27,914 bases of DNA from Tieghemiomyces parasiticus (lineage: Eukaryota; Kickxellomycota; Dimargaritomycetes; Dimargaritales; Dimargaritaceae). Shown here one piece after another: positions 8,893-19,081 of the stretch (the first letter of the stretch is position 1; every line of letters begins with the position of its first letter). The stretch spans positions 1 to 27,914 of the forward strand of contig JANBPT010000627.1 in assembly GCA_027575765.1 (NCBI GenBank), given 5' to 3'. The notes beneath the pieces are model-generated. The model saw only the letters and a list, made by a program, of their open reading frames with translations. It did no database searches and was not told the DNA's origin. The position numbers were made by a program, and so were the translations under genes.

Positions 8893-11800
8893 CTAGAGCT
8901 CCTTTTCGTTAGCGTAACCCCGGGCGATACCGCGGCGGCCCTCCTCTACCACCGCCGCCTCCGTCTCACCGAGTTTCTGCTCCAACCCCTGGAACGAGCG
9001 TTGCAACAGGTACTCGCCAGCGGCGCTCCCCATCACGGTTGATACATCGGTATTGGCGTTGCGAAGGGTGAGGCTGCCCACTCCGGTGCCCAAATCACTA
9101 GTATCTGTTGAGATTAGAAACGGGACAGGTGTGGCAGTCGAAAAACAACTCATAATATTAGTGTCAGTGAGAAGCTTACGACCAGATAATTTCAAAATGC
9201 ATCGGATTCAGTGGAGATTGCACTTACCTAGCTGCACGGGATGGTAGCGACGATTCTGCTTGAATTTGCCCGTAACGAGTGAAAAATGTGGCGAGTCGTC
9301 GTCGGTCTCCTCACCGGCGGTCAGCCTAGAATCTGCCGGTGTCGACCCATCCGCGGCGGGCAACGTTTCAAATTCTGTATAGTAGATAGTCCGAGGCACC
9401 GCACAGATCGTGTACAAGCCGTCAATAAACAAAAACATCTCGGGTTGCCATGACTCGGATTAGGATAGGTACCATTAAAGGACCCCGCCTCCTATCTCCC
9501 CACGAATAGAGCCGAAAGAAGCTTACTTACCGGTTAGCAACTGACCGAAGTCCGTGATATACTTGCCCGTCCATTCAAGATCGCTGCGGTGAAGACCAAT
9601 CAGTAGAAGGATGTGGGGCAAGGTTAATATGGTGAATGCGGCAGGTGGTGCCCACGGATAAGTTCCGTCGTGGGCATATTGAGGTTGTGGCGAGGAGTCC
9701 ATCTAGTATAATAGGGCTTACCTGCGGAGGGAGAGTTCAAGCTCGTAAGGGGTCACGATTGGCCGATAGAATTCCTAGGGGTTACATGATGCGGTAGTTG
9801 TGTTGCGATGGGTTAACGGCGCGATCAAGTTTGGGGTGTGAAGTGACCCCCCCAGGCCCCCATAAATACGATAGCCTGCGGACCCACTCGCCTGGTACAG
9901 GTCTTACCTTTGAATCGATCAGACTATTCTCTGGGCAGGCGACCAGCACGAACGCATCGATTTCCATGAAATTGGCCATTTTGGCCACGTTGATCTTGCC
10001 CATGACAAATTGGTAGTACTTTTTACCGGCCTGGCGAATCTGCAGTTTGATATGTGCAATCACATCCATATAATGGGCTGAAAAATCAAGTCAAGTTGTG
10101 AATGGACAGATAGGCATTGGCGGACATTGTCGTATGAGATTGTGCTATAGGCTTCTATCATTGGTGGGTAAACAATGGGGGTATAAAGTATGCCACCGGG
10201 GGGGTGGCGGCGAGCGGCCAGACTTACCGACACCAAGGGTTCCGGCTACGATGCCAATCACGTCGGCGTCCTTGGCTTTCTGGAGCATAAAATATCTGAC
10301 GGCCCGGGGAAATCAGTTCGACGACAAAAATAATCAGTTTTAAACCTCGGTATTGGTTAAGACGGTATAGGAGCTGGTGCGTTACATGTCAGTATGTAAG
10401 CCACGTACTCTCTGGTTGACATGGCCCCAGCTAATTGGTAACGTTGCCTACCTTTTCATCAAATTCTTGCTGTTTCGGGGGGTTTGCTCGGTGATCCGGT
10501 CAGTTGTAGGGTCGTAGTTGTAGATCTGGTAATCAATGGGGGTGCGAGATGGATGGGATAAGCGCGAGATGCAGTGCTTCCAGCGGTTAAAATGAAGTCG
10601 CCCGACGTAACGCCATGTATGCGGATTGCAAACACTAAGAGGGTAGGGTCCTGGTATAAACTTACCGAACACTGGTTATGCGTGAGTGCTAGGTTGGACA
10701 GGGCTAACGAGTCGGCGCCAATGTAAAAGATGGCATAGTCTTCCAATTTAGCGTTGTCAGGTAGGGCGTAGCTACGGCCGTAACGCTGATTACCGGAGGC
10801 GAGAGTTCTGCCGGATGATCGACAGCCACAGTTGGCATTAGAGGGGGCCTCTTCCGTGGCCGAAGTCGCCTTGCAATCGGCTGGAAGAGTCTCGGAAACC
10901 GGAGCTGGAGCTGACGGCTGTTCCGAGGCTACATGAAGAGCCTCGGTCGGAATTTGGGCCACCACTAGTTTCTCGTAACCTAGCTTCTCAGTTAGATTTG
11001 TGGACACCTCCGCTGTTCCAGTCGACATGGAGGAGCAAAAAAAGGAAGATTATAGAAGGTATAGATAGGTTAGATGCGGGCCGGTGTAAAGTGTTTCGGC
11101 CAAGAAACTGACTCGACTGGTACACGTTAAATCTCCTCCCTACCAGCAACTGGATACTGACCGATGATATGATGATAGCCGACATCGTACATTAGGAGTA
11201 CGGGCGCCGATGCCGAATCGGGAAATTGGGTCTGGAAAGCCGCACAAATCCGGTCCACCTCGGCCGGCAGTTTTCCGAAAACGTACAACACGGGAATACG
11301 GGATGGACTGGTCCCGTGTAATACAAGTAGATAAATCACATGGGTACCCCGGGTAGTTGTAGTGTCAGTGGTAGAGAATCAGGTTAGCAACGTAGAGTGC
11401 CTTACGCGATACCGAGTACCTCCTGGGTCTAAGTAGCGTGGGTTTTTTTTTATACATTTCAACATTGCCTGATTGACTACTTACGCGCTGAGGCAGGAGT
11501 GGCCGTAGTGAATGATCAGGTCAGCCTGGGCATGCTCGGCTGCCACTTCGTCGATACAGCAGCTGAGTAGTGGATGGCCAGGCACGCAAAAACACCAAAT
11601 AGGGTGACCGTGAATTAGCCAAGCAGTGTTGTGTTGTTTTGGATCGGTCGGTATGTCCGGAATTCAAGAACCACTGGCTCGATCCTTGCGAACTTGTCCT
11701 AATATCATGGCCTAAAATAATAGCACATGCGGCCCAGGATACTTACCTGCCATAGGAGGTGTCAGCGAGGATAAATATTTCGGCACTCTCGCAGTGCTTG

Positions 11801-12184
11801 ACAAGTTCCTGATAGACGAACGACGCATCAGATAGCATGAGATCGGGGAATTGCAGCGCAACCTGTTGGGGAAAAGGAGCGTGGGCTCGAGAAAATGGGA
11901 GGATAGTGAAGGAGCAAGGCGCTTAGTCTCCAGCTGATTGTGGCGTACATGGGAATCCAGTAGGCTGTTACTCTTTATCAAGTGCCGTTGCGGCAGCGAC
12001 GTACCTTTTGGAAACGCTCGGACTGTGCGCGTAGGGTGGCAATGGTTTGACCGATTTCGTAAAAGTCGTAGTACTCGTCACGGGTTGTGGCAAACTTGCG
12101 AGTCGGTTCGGCGACCTGGCGCTCGATAGCGTCAGCACCCGTGTTGGCCATGGGGGCCGAGGTGGTGACGGATTCGGATGCCAT
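8893..12184 (-). CDS. DPH2: 2-(3-amino-3-carboxypropyl)histidine synthase subunit Dph2
   Basis: Twelve exons: 12184-12005, 11862-11747, 11562-11485, 11307-11162, 11012-10666, 10525-10452, 10295-10228, 10077-9908, 9774-9722, 9583-9531, 9374-9228, 9104-8893. All 11 junctions agree in phase and give 547 aa, close to other Dph2 proteins. With Dph1 it forms the Fe-S, radical-SAM-like complex that adds the aminocarboxypropyl group of SAM to the target histidine of eEF2, the first step of diphthamide synthesis in the cytosol. Visible family marks: [10 protein letters not shown], the C100-C101 pair in [20 protein letters not shown] (C122), [13 protein letters not shown] [33 protein letters not shown] (C384), [12 protein letters not shown] and the C-terminal RSFQGLE. 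The clustered cysteines match Fe-S ligands known in the Dph1/Dph2 family. Residues about 195-252 form a low-complexity insertion containing CGC. It shares a 483-bp divergent promoter region with the VMA12-like gene. Confidence 0.93.
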
Positions 12185-12667
12185 GGCTATCAGTACGAAT
12201 TGGCGTGAAGAGGAGGAAGAGAGTCGGGTGCGGCGAGGAAGGGAGCAGCGTGGGTAGAAAACGGGGGAGGCCAGGAAGTGGTCTCAATGTCGAAAATGCG
12301 CTGGAGGTAGCATCAACCTATCGGGCGAATCGAGTACTTCACCCGAACCTCGAAATTCGTGGGACTCTGCCGTGCTTTAAGAGCCCACATCTTTTTTTTT
12401 ATTTTTGGTCGAGGGTTTTATACTGGGCCTACTCGAGCCCTCCTAACACTCACCTGACTTGGCCCTTCTCTGCAAAAGGGACGCACCCCGTCATACCCAA
12501 CGCTGCTGTATTCCAAAGCTACCACAACCTGTAGGCCTCTTTGTTCCGACAAGTTAAATGACCTGTCGCTCGCCCTCCTTACGACTTTGCCTAGACCCTA
12601 TTATTCCACTCGCCCCAGCCTAGCACCCAAACACTCACACTACCCATCCCAGCCAGCAGGTCCCGCT
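12185..12667. promoter_or_regulatory. Divergent promoter region between DPH2 and VMA12-like
   Basis: The two start codons are 483 bp apart and point away from each other, so both promoters and 5' UTRs must fit here. Each side has a pyrimidine-rich leader on its own sense strand just before the ATG. I could not assign a specific factor site. Confidence 0.5.
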
Positions 12668-13735
12668 ATGGTCCAACTCACTGTCACGCCTGCCTTACAG
12701 CTCCTACTCGCCCAAGTTCACGACGATGAGCGCTGCCCGCCGGGACTCCGAGACCGGCTCCAGCCGCTCTGCGCAGCCACGGAGACCGAGGACTCCATAA
12801 TGGCTGTCGGCATTCCCTACGAGCTCATTCGTGACGGCGTAACCCGGTACAATGCGCTAGAGCTCGGCAGCAAGCGTAAGTTGCTAATGGAAGGGAGTAA
12901 AGGCAAGTCGGACCCATTACCATGTCTAACATGGTAGCTCGGACAATGGTACCTTCTCCCCTCTAACCGCTTTAGCCTACTATTACCGTTTGCCCCTACG
13001 CTGTTACCGCCACCGTCCCCACCAGCGATTACCTTACTCGAGGCCCTAAAAGGCACTTCGGCCTACTTCCCAGCTCCGGCCGTCAAGGAAAGGGTAAGTT
13101 GGCATTCGCTGACTATTTGAGTTGCGTGGCGCTACCAACACTACCTATCTACGAGTGAGCACCTCACAGCGACGAGAGCTTGGCTCCACTCCGTACCGTT
13201 TCGCTGGCGGCAACTAATCTCCTACGAAACAACCGCCCTGTCCGACTCCTAATAGGACCCGACCTTCGCCGCCCATCTGGAGAAGGTTAAAGCGGAGCTG
13301 GCGCAGCGCGACTACCTGCGGATGGTCCAGAACGTGGCAGTGAACGAGCGGCGGCGGGTGGGGTCCACGATCGCACACGACATGCGAGAGGTCCAACAGC
13401 AACTACTGGTTATCTTCAACATCATATTCTCCATCGTGGCTGTCTTTGTGACCGTCTACTACGCATCCTACACAATGACCTCTGACGTTGGGCTGGTAAG
13501 TAGAACTGGCAAGCGGCGGTGAGGGGAACTGTGGTCCCTAGTCTGTCAGTGACGCGGCTAACGAATCCATTTTGTAAATACCTTTGGCATCTCTCTGTAC
13601 GCACTACAGCGTGCCGCCTTGGCGCTGGCGGCCTGCTTCATAGTTGGCGGGGCCGAGGCTTGGTTGTACACAAGCAAGGTCATCCAGGTCGAAAAGGCAG
13701 ATAGTACCAAGCAACGTCACGAGCTGTTTAACTAG
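12668..13735 (+). CDS. VMA12: Vma12/TMEM199-family V-ATPase assembly factor
   Basis: Exons 12668-12875, 13026-13093, 13256-13495 and 13610-13735; phases agree and give 213 aa, close to human TMEM199 (about 208). The family resides in the ER and helps assemble the V0 sector of the vacuolar ATPase. Seen here: an N-terminal soluble part with GIPYELIRDGVTRY, then LLEALKGTSAYFPAPAVKERDP (cf. the LLxGS-Y-P segment of the family), a charged helix (LEKVKAELAQRDYLRMVQN), and two membrane segments at about 142-164 and 174-194, ending in a cytosolic-type tail. Intron 1 is notable: a CTAAC branch-like site lies only about 9 nt before a proximal AG (12974-12975) that would break the frame, and the next AG (13024-13025) restores it. 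The start is the only in-frame ATG near the family N-terminus. Confidence 0.85.
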
Positions 13736-14049
13736 CGGTAGCCGACTTATGAATAAACCACTCAATGGCCACGGAGATGCTACAGTCGGCTGTATCCCTA
13801 GTCAGCTTCCCCACGACGGCTGATGAAACCAGTGGGATACTCGGAAGCAGGGACCCCCCCCTTCTCCCAACCTCGGCGAGTGACAAATGATGGTACACCA
13901 CGCGTTGCTCCTTGTCATGAAGTAGGTCGAGTGGTTTAGGATTACCCAATCAAGAACGATGGTGTGGGCGAGTCTCATGGCCTACACATCGTCCCCAATA
14001 AATCCGCAGCCAGCGGCATATGCAGGAGGGGCATGGCGAGGTAGGTATC
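13736..14049. other. Non-coding stretch downstream of VMA12-like
   Basis: No coding frame that I can support; it probably holds the VMA12-like 3' UTR. The minus-strand frame at 13728-13949 shows no recognisable motif. Confidence 0.4.
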
Positions 14050-14575
14050 TCACAGAAAGGGTATCCCGAGGCCATGTTGACCTGTCATGGTGCACACTGG
14101 GCAGGCCGAAAGAAGAAGGTAGATGAAATCACCATCCTCGTCGTACTGGCTTTGACAGCTATCCCGATATTGTGTGCCCATTGCTAAGCACTGCAGAAAA
14201 GGGGCGGGTATACAAGGTTTTAATCACCAAGGAAACGAGCACCTTTTTTACCAAACGGACAGGCATCCTCCTCGCCCCATCATCTGATGACTGTCATTTC
14301 TATAGGCCCTTTATTGCAGCGGTATGGGTAACATCGACCGTTTCTCGGCCATCTAACGTATAACCGCGTTCAGTCCTGACCCGCCCCGTACTACTAACCT
14401 TTTTGACCTTACTGCGCAGTGCTTCCTTCTGAACAAGGAAAAGGACGCGGAAGGGCCAGTGTAGTTGGCCACCAATCATTGTCTCCTGCTTACTATTTAT
14501 AGTATTACCCATCCTCTCCCCCCTTTCTTCTCCGCCCCCACGCGCGGAGCGTAGGGGTGCTCCCTGTACTGACAT
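14050..14575 (-). CDS. Candidate small two-exon gene, unknown product
   Basis: A weak candidate. Exon 1 would be 14575-14399 (59 codons, phase 0) with donor AAG|GTTAGT; exon 2 would be 14190-14050 with acceptor TTTTTCTGCAG|TGC, also phase 0, ending in a TGA, for 105 aa. An internal start at M22 gives an MGNT N-terminus, a possible myristoylation signal. Exon 2 includes SQYDEDGDFIYLLLSACPVC, a short hydrophobic run with a CPVC pair. I recognise no family, and the N-terminal part looks compositionally random, so chance is a real possibility. It would be the only gene in the roughly 2.6 kb between VMA12-like and PP2C. Confidence 0.22.
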
Positions 14576-16391
14576 GATGGGTGCCGTGCCCCCCTATCAT
14601 TCCCAAGGGATGAAGGAAGGAAGGCCTTTGCTTCATTACCCTACATACGTCAATACTGCTGCCCAATCGTGGGTACTACGGACCTTCGAATGGTCTCATA
14701 GGCTTTATCCCTATTACGTAACACCGTCATTGGGTGAGATTATGTCCTCATTACTAGTATTTTACGCACCTGTCAGTGACTGTAACTAGTATGGTGGTGC
14801 TGGCGAGAAGTCGGCTGAAGGAGCTTCCCACATTTACGCTGCTTAGCCCGCTGAATAGTAGCTGATATTGACGTTTAATGGCGTGCTAGCTTCGCTCTTT
14901 AACTTTGTTGCTTGTAAAACACCCAGTCATTTACTGCGATTAACCGAACTGTGCAATTTTCATGCCTTCAATGCCCTCCGATTTAATTCAAGGTAATATC
15001 ATCCCTTGAAATAGGCGCAACGAAGACCCCCCCAGTAGCAGCTTTGGCGCTCGAAGGTATTTAGATGTCCATGGCTATGGCTACGCTATGTAGGTGTATA
15101 CGGCCGGCGCCCTAAGTGGAGGATAAGTAAGGCTGGGAAGGCAAGCCCGAGGGATGGGGTAATTCACCACGCTCGTGACCGAGGGAACTGCGGACGAGGA
15201 ATGCTGGTGAATGAGGAGGCTGGGCGCTCGGTAAGTCCAAATGACCTTGGACTGCCTAGTCCATCTGGCGGCGGCGGATGAGCGGACAGACAGTGACCGG
15301 TCAGTAAAGCCGCGCGTTGCGGGTTTCGGCGCGGCCACCTGGCTCCCTGCCCTTCTACCTCATCACGCCGCTGCCTTTTCCCTCCCCTCTCTCTCTCTCC
15401 TTGTCACCCAACCTTTTGCCCCACTCATATCTCCTGTTCCGCCCTTTTTCCCTGCTCCACCAACTGGCACCACCACCCTATCCCACACACCTTCGTCCCT
15501 CACTCTGGGCCCTATTCACCCTTTCCCTCAGACTACCCTTATACCACCCGTCGTTGAGGTCGCGTCAACACGGTCCTCCCTGGCCTGCCCTTGACCCGTA
15601 TTCGATTTGAACTCTCTGCCCTACCGTGTTTCTCATCTGTCCCTGTTGCCCATCCTCCATCTCATTCTCGTCCTAGATCTCGCGCTTATTTATCCAGTAC
15701 CCCTTTCCTTTAACAGGTGAGTACGGTTACGACATCACCAGGTCTGCAGCTGAACCCATCCCACCCCGCCACTGGCCTGCAATCGCAACGGGCCTCGCGC
15801 ACTAGAGCCACTTTCAATTATTACACACCCTCGCCCTCTGCTATGTATGCGTCATGCATCTTGCTCTCCGAGCTTATGAGGAGCCTTCTTTTTTCAAGGC
15901 CGCGTTGTCCCTCTTCGCTGGCACTAGAGAAGGTCGTCCCTATCCACTGTCAAGGATCTGGAAGTGGTTTTTCTAATCTGTGGCGCGGCGCGATCCTAGA
16001 CTCGGTCGAATGCTAAGGCTCTACCGTTGGCTATTCGGACTTTGGATGACTTGGCGCCGGATACACCCGGTGACGTGTCTGGTAGCTGAAATCTCGGTGG
16101 CGCAGTACTATTGGTCTGCAGGTCAGGAGGGATTCCCCAGACACCCAGCGTGCTCAACTCAGGGCTCTATCTTCATTCTTGCACTCACTTCCCTTAGTTT
16201 TAGGTGGGAAGGCCTCTGCTATATGCGGCCTACGCCAGCCAACTACAGCATAGGCGCGGGTTACTAATACTATTCTCCACTATACACGGGCTCCCTTGCG
16301 TCACCCACAATCATATATGTCACCCCCGACCACGCAGGCTACCGGCACCTGTATCCCCTCACCCCCACCTCTCGTCACCGTTTCGACTACC
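14576..16391. other. Long intergenic region upstream of PP2C, with a pyrimidine-rich tract
   Basis: About 1.8 kb in which I find no supportable gene. Positions about 15341-15720 on + are strongly C/T-rich, including a (CT)n run near 15390, and end in ...TTTAACAG followed at once by GTGAGT, so splice-like sites are present that could belong to a 5' UTR intron of PP2C. Frames crossing this tract are Pro/Ser/Leu-rich low-complexity translations and are not taken as genes. Confidence 0.45.
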
Positions 16392-17974
16392 ATGGGCCAG
16401 ACCTTATCGGAACCGATCGTGGAGAAGCACACTGACCACGGTGGTGATAAACGGTTCAATTATGCCGTGTCATCCATGCAGGGCTGGCGTCTGAGTAAGT
16501 TTGATGTGATCTATTCCTCTCTTGGGATATTTTGGCCATTAGCCCTTGCCTGGGTTGTTGTGTCGGTCCTAACGCCCTCCTTCCACGCTGCCCGATTCCC
16601 ATTCGATCGATACTGCCTTCCACAGGCATGGAGGACGCCCACACTACCCTACTTGACGTTAAGGACAGCGAGGGAAAGTCGACGGGCGTTTCCTTCTTTG
16701 CTGTCTACGACGGCCATGGCGGAGTTAGCTCAGCTAATTTCAGTGGTCAGGAACTGCACAACCACATTATACAGTCGAAAGCTTTTGCCGCCAAGGACTA
16801 CGAGGCCGCCATCAAGGAAGGGTTCCTCAGTGCCGACGCCCAGCTGCGTGATGGTAAGTAGCCTTCACATATTCCAGCTCCGAACTGGCACACTCCGTCT
16901 CCCCCCATCAGACACCCCCGTGTACATCCGGCCACACCACTCCCTCCTTGTAGCTGTCCGACTCACCTTCCCATCATATGTTCCTTTATTCCACTCGTTT
17001 TAGACGAACAATTCCAGGCCGAGTTCTCCGGGTGCACGGCCATCGGTGCCTTGCTTACAGCCGACAACGTCCTGTACGTAGGAAACGCTGGCGACTCACG
17101 CGCCGTCCTCAGCTCTAACGGGAAAACCATTCCCTTGTCTTACGACCACAAACCCACCAACAAGACGGAACTGCAGCGCATCCAGGACGCCGGCGGCTTC
17201 ATTGAGTTTGGACGGGTCAACGGCAACCTGGCTCTGTCCCGGGCCATTGGCGATTTTGAATTTAAGCAGAACCACGACCTACCTGCCGAGAAACAGATTG
17301 TCACCGCTGACCCGGACGTGATTCGGCATGAGATTACCCCGGAAGACGAATTTATCGTGGTGGCCTGCGACGGCATCTGGGACGTACTCAAATCCTCGGA
17401 GGTGGTGCACTACGTCCAGAAGCACCTGGCGCGGGGCGAGAGCCTGTCGCAGATCTGCGAGAGCATGATGGATACATGCCTGGCCCCTTCGCTCGGCAAC
17501 ACTGGCGTGGGCTGTGATAATATGACGGTTATCATCGTGGCGCTCCTCCAGGGCCAGACACCCGAGGAGTGGCAGGAAGGTATTAAGCGGCGCTACCTGG
17601 AGCGGCACCCGAACGGCCTAGACTCCCCGGATCCTCAGGTTGGCGACAGTATCAGCCCGGCCTCCACTCCTGGGGGCGCCCAGGCTAGCCTGACACAGCT
17701 GCCCTCGAGTGTCGTCGAAGTCAGCGAGGACGATGTGGTCACTCACCCGGACGAGACCCTCCAGCGGGCCCACGACGCGGGGGTCGAGGCAGACATACAC
17801 GCCGTCGCCGCCGCGGCCATCAGCGGTCCTTCGCCAATGGCGGACAGAATTGGCAGTGGTGAGACTCCCATGTCCGAAGATTCGACTGACCCGCGCGACG
17901 AGGTGGAGCAGGAGGGAAAGAAGCAGAAGGTGGAGGGGGAGGGTAACGAGGAACACCATAGCAAGGAAGCGTAA
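16392..17974 (+). CDS. PTC2: PP2C-type protein phosphatase, Ptc2/Ptc3-like
   Basis: Exons 16392-16494, 16626-16853 and 17004-17974; phases agree, 433 aa, the size of fungal Ptc2. It is a Mg/Mn-dependent Ser/Thr phosphatase; Ptc2/3 in yeast dampen stress MAPK and DNA-damage checkpoint signalling. PP2C motifs in order: MQGWRLSMEDAH (E37, D38), FFAVYDGHGG (D63, G64), SGCTAIGALL, VGNAGDSRAVL, DHKPTNKTELQRIQDAGG, LALSRAIGDFEFK, VVACDGIWDVL (D233) and GCDNMTVIIV (D282); the acidic metal-binding residues are all present. The C-terminal region from about 305 is acidic/Ser-rich, ending in a KKQKVEGEG-type basic patch, usual for Ptc2/3. The start at MGQTLSEP is chosen because it matches the family; an in-frame ATG at 16317 would add 25 residues. 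Ptc2 versus Ptc3 cannot be decided. Confidence 0.93.
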
Positions 17975-18794
17975 ATCAGGCCTCGTGAGTGCTCTTTTCC
18001 TGGTAGCCTGCCTACCGTGCTGCCCGTCGAAGGACAGGATGGAACGGAGGTAATGATGTTCCCTGCATGTCCTTCCTTCCTCTCCCGTCTCTGCCGCAAC
18101 GACCAAGACTACATACTCTTTTGTGTCGGGCACCTTTCTTCTCCCTAAACCGTATATTGTACTCTCACAGCGACGCATAATGTGCAACGTGGTGTGGGTT
18201 GATTGTTTCCCTTCTCTCTCGTTCAACGTTTCATTTTCTTTTTTTATACTTCTCTGCTTGTCATTTTAGCCCTTATCTACGCATTTTCAGCCCACATTCT
18301 TTGCGCACCTTATAAATACTTGTAGCGAGTCCGCCTGCGCTCCACGTGCCTTCAAGAACCGACACTATTAACGTTTACTGTCCATCCCGTTCTGCCTTGA
18401 CCCTACCCCATCGTGTGAGGGAGGCGTCTTGCGTTGTGATTCGAATATCCCGCCTCGTGGCCACCTGATACATCATGGGTTACCTGGTAGCTTAAGTCGC
18501 TTGTCATCGCTCACGCTAATCATAACGCTGTGGTTATTTTTTATTTTACTGCTTGGATCCCCGTTAAATGTAACTTTTAAACATTTTTTGGCTATGATAC
18601 TTCAAATCAGTCCATGGGTTGATTAAACTCGATCGGTTCTATGTGTTATTTATCAGGGTGTGCGGCAGATTGGGAGGGTATGTGTTCGACGAGTTTGTGG
18701 GTTATATCTTTCTAATGACTAGGGCTTGTGCTATTGGACAATGTGGCGGTGAGGCCTGAACCAGTCAGTTAATTCAGGCGCTTAATACATATTA

Positions 18795-18804
18795 ATCACG
18801 TGAT
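18795..18804. promoter_or_regulatory. Palindromic CACGTG (E-box-like) site upstream of RPS6
   Basis: A perfect 10-bp palindrome, atcacgtgat, lies about 280 bp before the RPS6 ATG. CACGTG is the core bound by Cbf1-type bHLH factors in fungi. Its use here is inferred from position only. Confidence 0.3.
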
Positions 18805-18986
18805 CGTATTTGCAGCCCCCCTCCCCGCCCATTCGAATTCCCACATCTCTCTTGCCTTACTTTTTCGACCACGTTGAGGGCCACCAGCATCACAGGCCCC
18901 ACCACACTGCCCGTAGACAGGTCGGCGACCTCTACCCCCGTCACTCATCCTCGTGATGGTAAGGCCAGATTATATGTGCAAAACTT

Positions 18987-18999
18987 ACCCTACGCCCTA
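18987..18999 (+). promoter_or_regulatory. HomolE-like box in the RPS6 promoter
   Basis: The sequence accctacgcccta resembles the HomolE box (ACCCTACCCTA) found in ribosomal protein promoters of fission yeast and other fungi, with one or two differences. It lies about 85 bp upstream of the ATG, a plausible distance. Confidence 0.3.
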
Positions 19000-19081
19000 A
19001 TCGGATCCCTCTCTTCCTTTTCATCTTCAACGACTCCGTCCCTATCGTGTGGCGCCAGCTCGTTACTTCGATTGTATCAAC

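Larger units (their letters stand above)
17975..19081. other. Intergenic region, PP2C 3' flank and RPS6 promoter
   Basis: No gene that I can support. The left part is the T-rich 3' flank of PP2C; the right part should hold the RPS6 promoter and 5' UTR. A splice-donor-like ATG|GTAAGG at about 18958 could mark a 5' UTR intron. Confidence 0.45.

Noticed and set aside
12876..12975. Shorter VMA12-like intron 1 using the AG at 12974-12975, or a GC-AG donor at about 12903
   Set aside because: Both shift the frame into stops; only the acceptor at 13025 gives the conserved LLEALKGTSAYFP segment.
16317..16391. N-terminal extension of PP2C from an upstream in-frame ATG
   Set aside because: The family N-terminus is MGQTLSEP; the extension is Pro/Thr-rich leader sequence.
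17618..18226. 202-codon antisense ORF over the PP2C 3' end
   Set aside because: Shadow of the GC-rich coding sequence; no recognisable motif and no splice logic.
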